A DNA stretch of 64,000 nt, taken from positions 67,458 to 131,457 of the forward strand of contig CALJUZ010000106.1 in assembly GCA_937975235.1 (NCBI GenBank). Direction: 5' to 3'. Numbering within the stretch: the stretch's first letter is position 1; the number at the start of each line of letters is the position of its first letter. Source of the DNA: CALJUZ01 sp003387805. Its GTDB lineage: Bacteria; Bacillota; Limnochordia; Limnochordales; ZCTH02-B6. The translations under genes and the position numbers were made by a program. This document shows positions 1 to 9,050 of this stretch, piece after piece. Under the pieces are notes generated by a model, which saw only the letters and a program-made list of their open reading frames with translations, had not been told where the DNA came from and did no database searches.

Positions 1-934
1 CCACCATCACGTAGCCCGCCTGGGCCACCGCGGAGTAGGCCAGCATGCGGCGCATGTTCGTCTGCACGATGGCCGTCACGTTGCCGAAGGTCATGGTAAT
101 GACGGCCAGCGCGACGAAGACGGTGGTCCAGTGCTCCTGAATGGCCGGCAGGCCCACCAGGAAAATGCGCAGCGCCGCGGCGAAGGCCGCCGCCTCGCTG
201 GCGGTAATCAAAAACGCGGCCACGGGCGCCGGCGCGCCGTGGTAGACGTCGGGCGCCCACATGTGGAAGGGCACCGCGGCCATCTTCACGCCCAGGCCCG
301 CGACCAGGAACACCATGCCCGCCAAGAGCACCGGCAGCATAGGCGTGCCGCCCGCCAGCGCGGCGTTGATCTCCGCCAGGTGGACGCTGCCGGCGACGCC
401 GAACACCAGCGACATGCCGAACAGGATGACGCCGCTGGAGATGGCGCCGATGAGAATGTACTTCAGCGACGCCTCCGTCGACTTCGCGCTGCCCCGGAGC
501 ATGCCGGTCAGCGCGTACGACGCCAGCGCCAGACACTCAAGGCCGATGTAAATCGTAATCAGGTTGAGCGAGCCGGCCATGAACATCATGCCGACGGTCG
601 CCAACAGCACCAGCAGGTGGAACTCTCCCGCAGGCAGGCCGTTCCGCTCGATGTAGTCGAAGGAAACCAGCGCGATGAGGGCCGCGATGCCGAGAAAGAC
701 GGCCTTGAACAGGGTGGAAAACCCGTCCACCAGCACCGTGCCGCTCCAAATCTGCGTGGTTTCGCCTGCGACTTCAGCCAAGAGGAAGTACGCCGCCGCC
801 GCCAAGCCCAGCAGCGAAACGAAGCCGGGCAGGCGCGAACGCCTGGAGACGAGTCCCGCCGTCAGCGCCAGAAGGCCGGTCCCGGCCACGATGATTTCCG
901 GAAGAATCAGCCTGAGGCTGCCATCGACGGGCAT
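1..934 (-). CDS. nuoN: NADH-quinone oxidoreductase subunit N (partial)
   Basis: Membrane-arm antiporter-like subunit of complex I, translocating protons as quinone is reduced. About 311 codons are visible; the 3' end lies outside the window. The translation begins MPVDGSLRLILPEI and shows many hydrophobic helices plus the family stretches GLGVKMAAVPFHMWAPDVY and RRMLAYSAVAQAGY typical of proton-pumping subunits. The ATG at 934 has GGAGG 11 nt upstream and lies 4 nt after the nuoM stop, so it is the last gene of the nuo operon seen here. Identity is secure; only the C-terminus is unknown. Confidence 0.95.
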   Translation of the reverse strand, partial: MPVDGSLRLILPEIIVAGTGLLALTAGLVSRRSRLPGFVSLLGLAAAAYFLLAEVAGETTQIWSGTVLVDGFSTLFKAVFLGIAALIALVSFDYIERNGLPAGEFHLLVLLATVGMMFMAGSLNLITIYIGLECLALASYALTGMLRGSAKSTEASLKYILIGAISSGVILFGMSLVFGVAGSVHLAEINAALAGGTPMLPVLLAGMVFLVAGLGVKMAAVPFHMWAPDVYHGAPAPVAAFLITASEAAAFAAALRIFLVGLPAIQEHWTTVFVALAVITMTFGNVTAIVQTNMRRMLAYSAVAQAGYVMV

Positions 935-938
935 CGGC

Positions 939-2405
939 TCACATACCTCCCAACCTGGCCGCCAGCACCGCGAGAGGCTCGTTGAACAGGTTCAGGGCGA
1001 TGCCCGGCAGCACTCCGAGCAGCAGCACCAGGGCCATCAAGGGCGCCGCCACCAGCACTTCGCGTCCGACCAGATCTTTCTGCACCGCCAGCGCGACGGG
1101 CTGTCCCATGAGCACCCGCTGCATCATCCAGAGATGATACCCCGCGGTGACGGCCAGGCCCAGTGCGCCGATGATGACGAAGGCGGTGAACACCGGAAAC
1201 GCCCCGGCGAAGGTGAAGAACTCGCCCGGGAAGCCCGCCAGGCCCGGCAGGCCCAGGTTCGCAAACGCGGTGAACGCGGTCACCGCGCCCACCAGCGGGG
1301 CCGACGAGAAGACGCCGCCCATCTGGTCCATCATGCGCGTGCCGGTCCGCTCGTAAATGACGTTGCCCACCATGAAGAAGAACAGCGGCGAGATGAGCCC
1401 GTGGGACACGTTGACGAACATCGCGCCGTTGAGCGCCATGGGCGTCATGGCCGCCAGGCCCAGCACCACGTAGCCCATGTGGCTGACCGACGAGTAGGCC
1501 ACCATCTTCTTGACGTCCTTCTGCGCCATGGCGGCCAGGGCCCCATACACGATGCCGATGATGCCCAGCGTGGCCAGCACCGGCGAGAAGGCCTTGGCCG
1601 CGTCGGGGAAGGTGGGCAGCATGAAGCGGAAGAAGCCGTACGTGCCCATCTTCAGCAACACGCCGGCCAGAATCATGGAGCCGCCCGTGGGCGCCTCCAC
1701 GTGCGCGTCAGGCAGCCACGTGTGGAAGGGGAAAATCGGCACCTTCACGGCGAAGCCCGCAAAGAACGCCAGGAACACCCACCACTGCAGCGTCGGCGAC
1801 AAATTGGCCTGCTCGGCCAGCACCAGCACGTCGAAGGTGCGCGGCTCCAGGCCCGAGCCGAAGTACAGGGCCAGGATGCCCACCAGCATGATGGCGCTGC
1901 CCACCAGCGTGTAGATGAAGAACTTCATGGCCGCGTACTCGCGCCGCTCGCCGCCCCAAATGCCGATGATGAAGTACATCGGCACCAGACTGACCTCGAA
2001 GAAGATGAAGAACAGGAAGTAGTCGAGGGCCAGGAACACGCCGTAAATACCCGTCTGCAGGACGAGCATCCACACGAAAAACTCCTTGACCCGGTGCTCG
2101 ATGTTGAACGACGCCAAGATGGCCAGCGGCAGAACCACGGCCGCCACGGCGATGAGCGGGAAGCTGATCCCGTCCACGCCCAGCTGATACGTGATGCCCA
2201 GGCTGGGAATCCACTCGGCCCGTTCCAGCAGCTGGATGCCGGGCAGCGAAAAGTCCAGCTGCCGCCAGACGGCCAACACCAGCGCCAACGGGATCAAGGA
2301 CACGATAAGGGCGAACGACTTGATCTCGCGCGTCCTCTCTTTGGGAAAGAACGCGACCAGAAGCCCACCCAAGAGAGGAATGAAGAGCAGTGCACTGAGC
2401 AGCAT
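939..2405 (-). CDS. nuoM: NADH-quinone oxidoreductase subunit M
   Basis: Proton-translocating membrane subunit of complex I, 488 aa, the usual length. Motifs of the Mrp-antiporter-like family are clear: FAVKVPIFPFHTWLPDAHVE around the discontinuous helix and KKMVAYSSVSHMGYVVLG further on. It is almost entirely transmembrane helices. The ATG at 2405 follows an AGGAGG ribosome binding site by 8 nt. It sits between nuoL and nuoN with gaps of only 4 nt on both sides, so it is co-transcribed. Confidence 0.97.
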   Translation of the reverse strand: MLLSALLFIPLLGGLLVAFFPKERTREIKSFALIVSLIPLALVLAVWRQLDFSLPGIQLLERAEWIPSLGITYQLGVDGISFPLIAVAAVVLPLAILASFNIEHRVKEFFVWMLVLQTGIYGVFLALDYFLFFIFFEVSLVPMYFIIGIWGGERREYAAMKFFIYTLVGSAIMLVGILALYFGSGLEPRTFDVLVLAEQANLSPTLQWWVFLAFFAGFAVKVPIFPFHTWLPDAHVEAPTGGSMILAGVLLKMGTYGFFRFMLPTFPDAAKAFSPVLATLGIIGIVYGALAAMAQKDVKKMVAYSSVSHMGYVVLGLAAMTPMALNGAMFVNVSHGLISPLFFFMVGNVIYERTGTRMMDQMGGVFSSAPLVGAVTAFTAFANLGLPGLAGFPGEFFTFAGAFPVFTAFVIIGALGLAVTAGYHLWMMQRVLMGQPVALAVQKDLVGREVLVAAPLMALVLLLGVLPGIALNLFNEPLAVLAARLGGM

Positions 2406-2409
2406 CGCG

Positions 2410-4320
2410 TTATCCTCCTATAACCAGGATTACCAGCCCGGCCACCAGGCCAAGGAACAGCACCAGCGCATACGACTGAAACAACCCCGTCTGGACCCGG
2501 CGGAACAGCCGGCTGCCGACGACGAAGGCTCCGGCGATGCCGTTGACCGCGCCGTCCACGACGCCCAGGTCAAACTCGCCGATAAACCCGCTCAGCTTGC
2601 GCGTCGCCCACGCGACGCCGTTGACGATGCCGTCCACGATGGTGCGATCGATCCAGGCCATCACCATGGCCAGTCCGATGGTGCCGCGGACAAACACCAG
2701 GTTGTAGAGGTCATCGATGTAGTAGCGCCGCTTCAGCAGCATCCAAATCGGATAAAACGCCTGGATAAGCCTGCGGCGGGAGACGAGGTTGAACTTGTAA
2801 ATCGCCAGCGCCAACAGCACCCCGGCCACCCACACGACGGTGGCCACGCCGAACACGAACGTGTTGAACTCGGCCCGGTGGGGATGCCCGTAATAGACCA
2901 GGTCGGCGAAGGGACCGGCCAAAAAGCCCGTGACGGCCGCCAGCGCGCCCAGGATGATGAGCGGATACGTCATCACCATGCCGCCTTCGTGGGCTTTCTC
3001 GTACGCGGCGCGATCGCGCGGCGCGCCGAAGAACGTCAGGTAGGTCGCGCGCGTCGTGTAGAAGGCCGTCAGAGCAGCCGCCGCGACCAGCACCCAGAAA
3101 ATGGCCGGGTTGGCGGCGTACGCGTCAATCAGAATTTCTTCCTTGCTGAAGAAGCCCGAAAGGGGAGGGATGCCGATCAGCGCCCCCGCGCCGATGAGCC
3201 ACGTCCAGCCGGTAATGGGCAGCTTCTTGAACAGCCCGCCCATCTCGTGCATGTTCTGCGTGCCCGTGGCGTGGATGACGGAACCTGACGCCAGGAACAG
3301 CAGCGCCTTGAAAAACGCGTGGGTCATCAGGTGGAACATGGCCGCGGTGTAGCCGCCCACGCCCAGCGCCGCCACCATGAAGCCCAGCTGCGAAATGGTG
3401 GAGTAGGCCAGGACGCGCTTGATGTCCTCCATCACCACGCCGATGGTCGCTGCGAACAAGGCGGTAATCGCGCCGATCCAGGCCACCACGCTCATGGCCG
3501 CGTCGGACGGCTCGAAAATGCCGAAGGCACGGGCCACCAAGTACACGCCCGCGGCCACCATGGTGGCCGCGTGAATGAGCGCGCTGGCCGGCGTCGGGCC
3601 CGCCATCGCGTCGGGCAGCCACACGTGCAGCGGGAACTGCGCCGACTTGCCCACGGCGCCGGCGAAGAGGAGAATCGCGCCCGCGGCCAGGGCCCAGCCG
3701 GCCACGTCGCCCGCGGCCACGGCCGCGGCGATTTCGTCAAACCGGAAGGAGCCCGCCTGCGAGAACAGCAGCATGATGCCGATGAACATGCCGACGTCGC
3801 CGACGCGGGTGGTCAGAAACGCCTTGTTGGCGGCACGCACGTTGTCCAGATCTTCGTACCAGTGGCCGATGAGCAGGAACGAGCACAGACCGACCAGCTC
3901 CCAGAAAATGAACAGGAGCAGCAAATTGTCGGCCAGCACCAGCCCCAGCATGCTGAACGTGAACAGCGACAGCACGCCGTAGTAGCGCTGGTAGCGCACG
4001 TCGCCCTTCATGTACTCCAGCGAGAAGACGTGCACCATGAGGCTGACCAGCGTGACGACCACCAGCATCACCGCGCCGATGCCGCCCACTTCCCACCCCA
4101 TGCGGAGCACCAAGTCCCCGTGGATGGCCCAGGTGACGCTGCCGGCGGCGGTTCCGCCGTTCATGACGCCCACCAGGACGCCTACGGAGAGAACGAATGC
4201 CATGCTGATGGCGGCGATGCCGATCCGGTCGCCCTGACCGGGCAGCCGCTTGCCGAGAAACGCGATGACGACCGCGGCCGCCAGCGGAAGCAAGGGTATG
4301 AGCCATGCCAGTTCTACCAT
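2410..4320 (-). CDS. nuoL: NADH-quinone oxidoreductase subunit L
   Basis: Largest membrane-arm subunit of complex I, 636 aa, carrying one proton path and the long C-terminal lateral helix that clamps the antiporter subunits. Seen: AVGKSAQFPLHVWLPDAM, RVLAYSTISQLGFM and SGFFSKEEIL, all typical of NuoL. The C-terminal part (about residues 480-636) is consistent with the lateral helix and last membrane helix. The ATG at 4320 has a GGAAGGTGG-type binding site. It lies between nuoK and nuoM. Confidence 0.97.
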   Translation of the reverse strand: MVELAWLIPLLPLAAAVVIAFLGKRLPGQGDRIGIAAISMAFVLSVGVLVGVMNGGTAAGSVTWAIHGDLVLRMGWEVGGIGAVMLVVVTLVSLMVHVFSLEYMKGDVRYQRYYGVLSLFTFSMLGLVLADNLLLLFIFWELVGLCSFLLIGHWYEDLDNVRAANKAFLTTRVGDVGMFIGIMLLFSQAGSFRFDEIAAAVAAGDVAGWALAAGAILLFAGAVGKSAQFPLHVWLPDAMAGPTPASALIHAATMVAAGVYLVARAFGIFEPSDAAMSVVAWIGAITALFAATIGVVMEDIKRVLAYSTISQLGFMVAALGVGGYTAAMFHLMTHAFFKALLFLASGSVIHATGTQNMHEMGGLFKKLPITGWTWLIGAGALIGIPPLSGFFSKEEILIDAYAANPAIFWVLVAAAALTAFYTTRATYLTFFGAPRDRAAYEKAHEGGMVMTYPLIILGALAAVTGFLAGPFADLVYYGHPHRAEFNTFVFGVATVVWVAGVLLALAIYKFNLVSRRRLIQAFYPIWMLLKRRYYIDDLYNLVFVRGTIGLAMVMAWIDRTIVDGIVNGVAWATRKLSGFIGEFDLGVVDGAVNGIAGAFVVGSRLFRRVQTGLFQSYALVLFLGLVAGLVILVIGG

Positions 4321-4372
4321 GCCGTTGCCACCTTCCGTAGCCTAACGCGGGGCTTGTCCGTCGCTTCGCCGG

Positions 4373-4684
4373 TTACCACCGCAGCAAGTTCACCTGTTCG
4401 ATGTCGATGTGCTTCTCCCGCTTGGCCAGCAGCAGGATGATGGCCAGCGCCAGGGCCACCTCGGCCGCGGAGACGGTCATGATGAACAGCGCGAAAACCT
4501 GCCCGGCAGCCGCCGCGCCCTCCAAATAGTAGGCGAACGCTACGAGATTGATGTTGACCGCGTTCAGCATGAGCTCGATGCCCATCAGGATGCGAATCGC
4601 GTTGCGCTGCGAAAGGGCGCCGTACAGCCCGATGCCGAACAAGGCCGCGGCCAGCATCAAAGGGTACGACAGCGGAATGCTCAT
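4373..4684 (-). CDS. nuoK: NADH-quinone oxidoreductase subunit K
   Basis: Small three-helix membrane subunit of complex I, 103 aa, the usual size. Helix 2 carries the conserved acidic residue in GIELMLNAVNINLVAF. A longer reading frame starts further upstream, but its first 30 residues are low-complexity and overlap nuoJ. The ATG at 4684 (MSIPLSYPL), one base after the nuoJ stop, gives the family-length protein and is chosen. Expected to be translationally coupled to nuoJ. Confidence 0.95.
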   Translation of the reverse strand: MSIPLSYPLMLAAALFGIGLYGALSQRNAIRILMGIELMLNAVNINLVAFAYYLEGAAAAGQVFALFIMTVSAAEVALALAIILLLAKREKHIDIEQVNLLRW

Positions 4685-4685
4685 C

Positions 4686-5237
4686 TCAGCCCTGCTCCCT
4701 TCGACCGTTGTCGCGCACGGCGATGACGATGGCGCCGATGAGCGCGATAAGCAGCAGCACGGCCGCGAGCTCAAACGGAATGATGAAGTCCGTGAACAGC
4801 GCCCGGCCGATCATGCGCACCGTGTCGCCGCCCAGGCCCGCCGGAGCGTCGGGCCAGCTGACCTGGCTGTAAACGACCACCATGACGCCCACGAAGGCCA
4901 GCACCGCCAGGGCGGGGAGGACGATGCGCCGGAAGAGCGACGCGTCGTCCCGCCGCACGGGCAGGGGCGCCGCTCCCCGGCCCCGCACCTCGGCCGCCTC
5001 GGACAGCATGATGCCGAACAAGATGATGGTCGTAATGGCCCCGACGTAAATCAGCACCTGCGCGGCCGCCAGAAACTCGGCGCCCATGAGCAGGAACACC
5101 CCGGCCAGCATCAGGAACGTCAGACCCAGCCACAAGGCGGCGTGCATAATCTTCGCGGCCGTCACGACGCGGAACGCCGAGACGACGGCGATGGCCGATA
5201 CGACGATGAATGCCACGCGAGTCGGATCGAAATCCAT
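4686..5237 (-). CDS. nuoJ: NADH-quinone oxidoreductase subunit J
   Basis: Complex I membrane subunit of 183 aa with five predicted helices. The segment QVLIYVGAITTIILFGIML is the family signature of helix 3, where a pi-bulge is known to couple quinone chemistry to proton movement. Its ATG overlaps the nuoI stop (TGATG), so translation is coupled. A short polar loop after about residue 85 is richer in Arg/Ala than usual, which does not affect the call. Confidence 0.95.
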   Translation of the reverse strand: MDFDPTRVAFIVVSAIAVVSAFRVVTAAKIMHAALWLGLTFLMLAGVFLLMGAEFLAAAQVLIYVGAITTIILFGIMLSEAAEVRGRGAAPLPVRRDDASLFRRIVLPALAVLAFVGVMVVVYSQVSWPDAPAGLGGDTVRMIGRALFTDFIIPFELAAVLLLIALIGAIVIAVRDNGRREQG

Positions 5238-5749
5238 CAGCGCGGGTCACCCCCGCCGGTCTTGATGCCGAAGTTTTGCGTTTCTCTAATGTTGACGGTC
5301 GGCGTGATGGCGCGCCGGCCGATCTCCGCCAGCTGCTCCTTCGTGTACACGAGGCTGGGCATGTCATACGAAGCCAGCTCGAAGTGGTCCGACATGGCCA
5401 ACGCGTCGAACGGGCACGCCTCGACGCACAGGCCGCAGTACATGCACCACGTCGAGTCCAGGTTGAACACGTCCACCACTTTGCGCCGCGTTTCCGGGTC
5501 CCGGTGGTCCTGAATTTCGATGCAATCCACCGGGCAAGCCCGGGCGCACAGCTGGCACGAGACGCACTTCAGGTTGCCTTCATCGTCCGACAGAAGCACG
5601 GGCAGGCCGCGGAAGCCCAGCGGCACGTCCAGCTGCTGCTCCGGGTACTCGATCGTCACCGTCGGGCTGAAAAAGTTGCGGATAGTGATGCCCATGCCGA
5701 TGAGGGCCGTCCGCAGCGCGTTCAGGAAGGTCAACAAGCCTTGCCACAT
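5237..5749 (-). CDS. nuoI: NADH-quinone oxidoreductase subunit I (2x[4Fe-4S])
   Basis: Hydrophilic connecting subunit of complex I, 170 aa, carrying clusters N6a and N6b that pass electrons toward NuoB. Two ferredoxin motifs are visible: CVSCQLCARACP (Cys 62, 65, 68, 72) and CMYCGLCVEACP (Cys 102, 105, 108, 112). In this operon, without NuoEFG, NuoI is the probable docking face for the unknown electron donor, as in 11-subunit complexes of other bacteria where ferredoxin is proposed (inference). Start ATG at 5749. Confidence 0.96.
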   Translation of the reverse strand: MWQGLLTFLNALRTALIGMGITIRNFFSPTVTIEYPEQQLDVPLGFRGLPVLLSDDEGNLKCVSCQLCARACPVDCIEIQDHRDPETRRKVVDVFNLDSTWCMYCGLCVEACPFDALAMSDHFELASYDMPSLVYTKEQLAEIGRRAITPTVNIRETQNFGIKTGGGDPR

Positions 5750-5794
5750 CCTGCTAACACCTCACTTTGGCCGACGGGCCGGGCCCGGCGGTAA

Positions 5795-6796
5795 TCAGCC
5801 TCGCCACAGCACGTACAGACCCGTCCAGCCCAGGTTGATGAGGGCCAGCGGGATGAGCACGTACCAACCCAGGTTCATCAAGTGGTCGATACGAATGCGA
5901 GGCAGCGTCCACCCAATCCACATGGTCACGAAAATGACCGCGTACGTCTTGATGAAGAACCAGACGATGGGCGGGAGGAACGGCCCGGAGGGACCGCCCA
6001 GGAAGAACGTGGTCGCCAGGGCCGAGAACACGATCAAGTTGGCGTACTCGGCCAGGAAGAACACCGCCCAGCGGAAGCCGCTGTACTCGGTGTTGTAGCC
6101 GGCCACCAGCTCGCTTTCGCCTTCCGGCAGGTCGAAGGGCTTGCGGTTGGCCTCGGCCATGCCGGCCACGACGAACACGATGAAGCCGATGATCTGCGGG
6201 AAGACGAACCAGTTCTGAATGCCGCCCTGCTGGGCCGCGACCACGTCGCCCAGCCGCAGCGAGCCCGCCATCATGCCCACGGCCACCAGCGTCAGCACCA
6301 GCGGAATCTCATAGCTCACCAGCTGCGCCGCGGAGCGCATGGAGCCGATGAGAGACCACTTGTTGTTGGACGACCAGCCGGCCATCAGAAAGGCCAGCAC
6401 GTTGATGCCGGTGACGGCGGCCAGGTAGATGAGGCCGATATTCAGATCCTGCACGACCAGATTCGGTCCGAAGGGAATAACGACCCACAGCGCCACCGAC
6501 GCCGCGAAAATGACCAGGGGCGCCAGGATATAGACGGCTTTGTCGGCCCCGCTGGGGACCACGTCCTCTTTGGAGACCAGCTTGATGGCGTCCGCAAACG
6601 TCTGGAACATGCCGCCGGGGCCGAGCCGGTTGGGCCCGGGGCGGTTCTGGATGCGGCCGGCCACTTTCCGCTCCATCAGCACGAGAATCAGCGCGCTGAC
6701 GGCGAGGAAGACGATGATGATGAGAGACTTCAGCACGCCCATGATGATGTTGGCCAGCGACTGGCTCATGCCGGTGCCGAGCAGCCATTCGTACAT
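5795..6796 (-). CDS. nuoH: NADH-quinone oxidoreductase subunit H
   Basis: Complex I membrane subunit forming much of the quinone chamber, 333 aa. Seen: RIQNRPGPNRLGPGG, the strongly conserved loop 1; SGADKAVYILAPL; and EANRKPFDLPEGESELVAGY, the conserved acidic loop. The ATG at 6796 directly abuts the nuoD stop codon with no gap. The product is mostly membrane helices and of usual length. Confidence 0.97.
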   Translation of the reverse strand: MYEWLLGTGMSQSLANIIMGVLKSLIIIVFLAVSALILVLMERKVAGRIQNRPGPNRLGPGGMFQTFADAIKLVSKEDVVPSGADKAVYILAPLVIFAASVALWVVIPFGPNLVVQDLNIGLIYLAAVTGINVLAFLMAGWSSNNKWSLIGSMRSAAQLVSYEIPLVLTLVAVGMMAGSLRLGDVVAAQQGGIQNWFVFPQIIGFIVFVVAGMAEANRKPFDLPEGESELVAGYNTEYSGFRWAVFFLAEYANLIVFSALATTFFLGGPSGPFLPPIVWFFIKTYAVIFVTMWIGWTLPRIRIDHLMNLGWYVLIPLALINLGWTGLYVLWRG

Positions 6797-7933
6797 TTAC
6801 CGGTCCACCTCGCCCATCACGATGTCGATGCTGCCGATGACGGCCACCATGTCCGCCACCAGGCCGCCCACGCCCAAGGGCCCCAGCAGCTGCAGGTGCG
6901 TGAAGCACGGGGAGCGGTAGTGCACCCGCCACGCGTTTTCCTCGCCGCGGCCGACGATGTACACGCCCACCTCGCCGCGCGGCGACTCCACGCGGGCGTA
7001 CGCGTCGCCCTCCAGGCGCATGCGGCGGGGGACCTTGCCGATGAAATCGCCGGCCGGAATCTGGTCCAGGGCTTGGCGGACGATGCCGATGGATTCGTAG
7101 AACTCCTGCATCCGCACGAGATAGCGCGAGTACACGTCGCCGTCCTTGCCGATGGGGATGCCGAAGTCGAAACGATGGTAGACGCTGTACGGATGCGCCT
7201 TGCGCACGTCGTAGGGCACGCCCGAGCCGCGGATGACCGGCCCGCTGGCGCCGTATTTGATGGCGTCTTCCGCGCTCAGCACGCCGATGCCCTTGACACG
7301 CGACTCGAAAATGCGGTTGCCGGTGAACAGGGTGTGATACTCGTGCAGTCTGTCTTCCAGGTCGTCCAGGAAGCGGCGCACGTCGTCGGCGAACCCGTCG
7401 TACAGGTCGTTCCGGGCGCCGCCGATGCGCAGGTAGTTGTACAGCATGCGGGCGCCGGTCAGCTTCTGGAAAATGTCCAGCAGCTTCTCGCGTTCCCGGA
7501 ACGCATACAAAAAGACCGTGGTGGCGCCCAGGTCCAGCGCGAACGTGCCGAACCAGATCAGGTGGCTGGCGATGCGCTGCAGCTCGCCCACGATGACACG
7601 AATATACTCCGCTCGTTCGGGAACTTCTACATCCATCAGGCGTTCGGCGGCCATGACGAAGGCCCATTCGCTGGTAATAGCCGCCAGGTAGTCGGTGCGG
7701 TCGGTGTAGGGGATGACCTGGGTGACGGTGCGGCGCTCGGCGATTTTTTCGAAGCAGCGGTGCAGATAGCCGATGTCCGCCTTGGCGTCGGTCACCACTT
7801 CGCCGTCGACTTTCAGCAGAACGCGCAGCACCCCGTGCGTGCTGGGATGCTGCGGACCCATGTTGATAAACAGTTCCTGCTCGGCCGGCACGCCGAGCTG
7901 CTGTTCGCCCAGCACATCAGACGTCTTCGCCAA
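6797..7933 (-). CDS. nuoD: NADH-quinone oxidoreductase subunit D (49 kDa)
   Basis: Hydrophilic 49-kDa-type subunit that builds the quinone site with NuoB; it descends from NiFe-hydrogenase large subunits. 378 aa. MGPQHPSTHGVLRVLLKVDG near the N-terminus and GYLHRCFEKIAERR are diagnostic, and the His and Tyr of the quinone pocket fall in these blocks. It is separate from nuoC (42-nt gap), not the fused NuoCD form of enterobacteria. It abuts nuoH. Confidence 0.97.
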   Translation of the reverse strand: MAKTSDVLGEQQLGVPAEQELFINMGPQHPSTHGVLRVLLKVDGEVVTDAKADIGYLHRCFEKIAERRTVTQVIPYTDRTDYLAAITSEWAFVMAAERLMDVEVPERAEYIRVIVGELQRIASHLIWFGTFALDLGATTVFLYAFREREKLLDIFQKLTGARMLYNYLRIGGARNDLYDGFADDVRRFLDDLEDRLHEYHTLFTGNRIFESRVKGIGVLSAEDAIKYGASGPVIRGSGVPYDVRKAHPYSVYHRFDFGIPIGKDGDVYSRYLVRMQEFYESIGIVRQALDQIPAGDFIGKVPRRMRLEGDAYARVESPRGEVGVYIVGRGEENAWRVHYRSPCFTHLQLLGPLGVGGLVADMVAVIGSIDIVMGEVDR

Positions 7934-7975
7934 CGTCGTTCACTCCTATCAGGCGACGCTACCGTGGACGCCGTA

Positions 7976-8545
7976 CTACCGCCAGCTCCCGGGAGCCTTC
8001 TCCACGACCCGCGGGCGGGGCGGACGCCGGTCCACGTAGTCTTTGCGCAGCGGATGGCCGACCCAGTCCTCGCGCAGCAAAATGCGCCGCAAATCCGGAT
8101 GGCCTTCAAAGACCACCCCCATCAAGTCGTAAACCTCACGCTCGTGGAAATTGGCCGTCGGCCAAATGTCTACGACCGAAGGGGTGCGGGCGTCGTCGCG
8201 CGGCACGTTGATCTTGACGCACAGCCGCCGGTGGGTGCGGTCGGCCCGCAGCCCGATGGAGATCAGATGATAGACGACCTGGAATCCTTTGTCCTCGTAG
8301 TCGACGGCGGTCACGTCGCTCAAGTAGTCGAATTCCAAACCGCGCGTGTCCCTGAGGAACCGGAAAAACTCCGGCGACTGCTGCCGGTCCACCACGACCT
8401 CGAGCCAGCCGTCGGCCCGCATGGCGGGCGAAAGATCCGGATAGTGCTTGTTCAAAAGGTCAACCACGGGCTGAATCTCTTCGGGAAAGGTCTGCGCCCC
8501 GGCGGTTTCGCCCTCCGGACGCGCCTTGTCTTCACGCTCGGCCAT
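7976..8545 (-). CDS. nuoC: NADH-quinone oxidoreductase subunit C (30 kDa)
   Basis: 30-kDa-type peripheral subunit of complex I, 189 aa. The family signature is visible near the C-terminus: NFHEREVYDLMGVVFEGHPD followed by RRILLREDWVGHPLRKDY. About the first 25 residues are charged and poorly conserved. The ATG lies 14 nt inside the end of nuoB, so the two genes overlap. It is structural, with no redox centre. Confidence 0.95.
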   Translation of the reverse strand: MAEREDKARPEGETAGAQTFPEEIQPVVDLLNKHYPDLSPAMRADGWLEVVVDRQQSPEFFRFLRDTRGLEFDYLSDVTAVDYEDKGFQVVYHLISIGLRADRTHRRLCVKINVPRDDARTPSVVDIWPTANFHEREVYDLMGVVFEGHPDLRRILLREDWVGHPLRKDYVDRRPPRPRVVEKAPGSWR

Positions 8546-9050
8546 GGATGTTCACTCCCGCCGGTACGACGCCGGGCACCTCGATGCCCTCGCGCATAAT
8601 CTTTTCCTGCAGCAGGAGCACGCCGTGAAGCAGGGCTTCCGGCCGGGGCGGGCAGCCGGGAACGTACACGTCCACCGGAATGACTTTGTCCACGCCGTCC
8701 ACGATGTTGTACTCGCCGTGGTACGGGCCGCCGTTGACGGCGCAGCCGCCCATGGCCAGCACCCAGCGGGGCTCGGCCATCTGGTCGTAGAGCACTTTGA
8801 CGCGATCGGCCATCTTTTCGTTGACGGTGCCGGGCACAATCATCAGATCCGACTGGCGGGGCGATGCCCGGAAGATCATGCCGAAGCGGTCAAAATCGTA
8901 GCGAGAGGCGCCGGTAGCCATCATCTCGATCGCGCAGCAGGCGATACCAAAGAGCATGTACCAGAGTGATGACTTGCGGCTCCAGTTGATAAGGCGGCGC
9001 AGATTGGTAGTGACGACGCCGGGCAACACTTCGTGGCTGACTACACCCAT
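8532..9050 (-). CDS. nuoB: NADH-quinone oxidoreductase subunit B (cluster N2)
   Basis: Carries the terminal iron-sulfur cluster N2 that reduces quinone. With the ATG at 9050 the protein is 172 aa (MGVVSHEVLPG). The N2 ligands are all present: the tandem Cys 38-39 in GIACCAIEMMATG, Cys 103 in MGGCAVNGG and Cys 133 in VPGCPPRPEAL. A longer frame reaches 9161, but it runs inside nuoA and adds Arg-rich sequence absent from the family, so it is rejected. Overlaps nuoA by 10 nt. Confidence 0.96.
   Translation of the reverse strand: MGVVSHEVLPGVVTTNLRRLINWSRKSSLWYMLFGIACCAIEMMATGASRYDFDRFGMIFRASPRQSDLMIVPGTVNEKMADRVKVLYDQMAEPRWVLAMGGCAVNGGPYHGEYNIVDGVDKVIPVDVYVPGCPPRPEALLHGVLLLQEKIMREGIEVPGVVPAGVNIHGRA

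Noticed and set aside
675..2423. Plus-strand open frames opposite the nuo operon
   Set aside because: His/Gln/Arg-rich, no ribosome binding sites, no recognisable domains, and fully opposite NuoM/NuoL codons.
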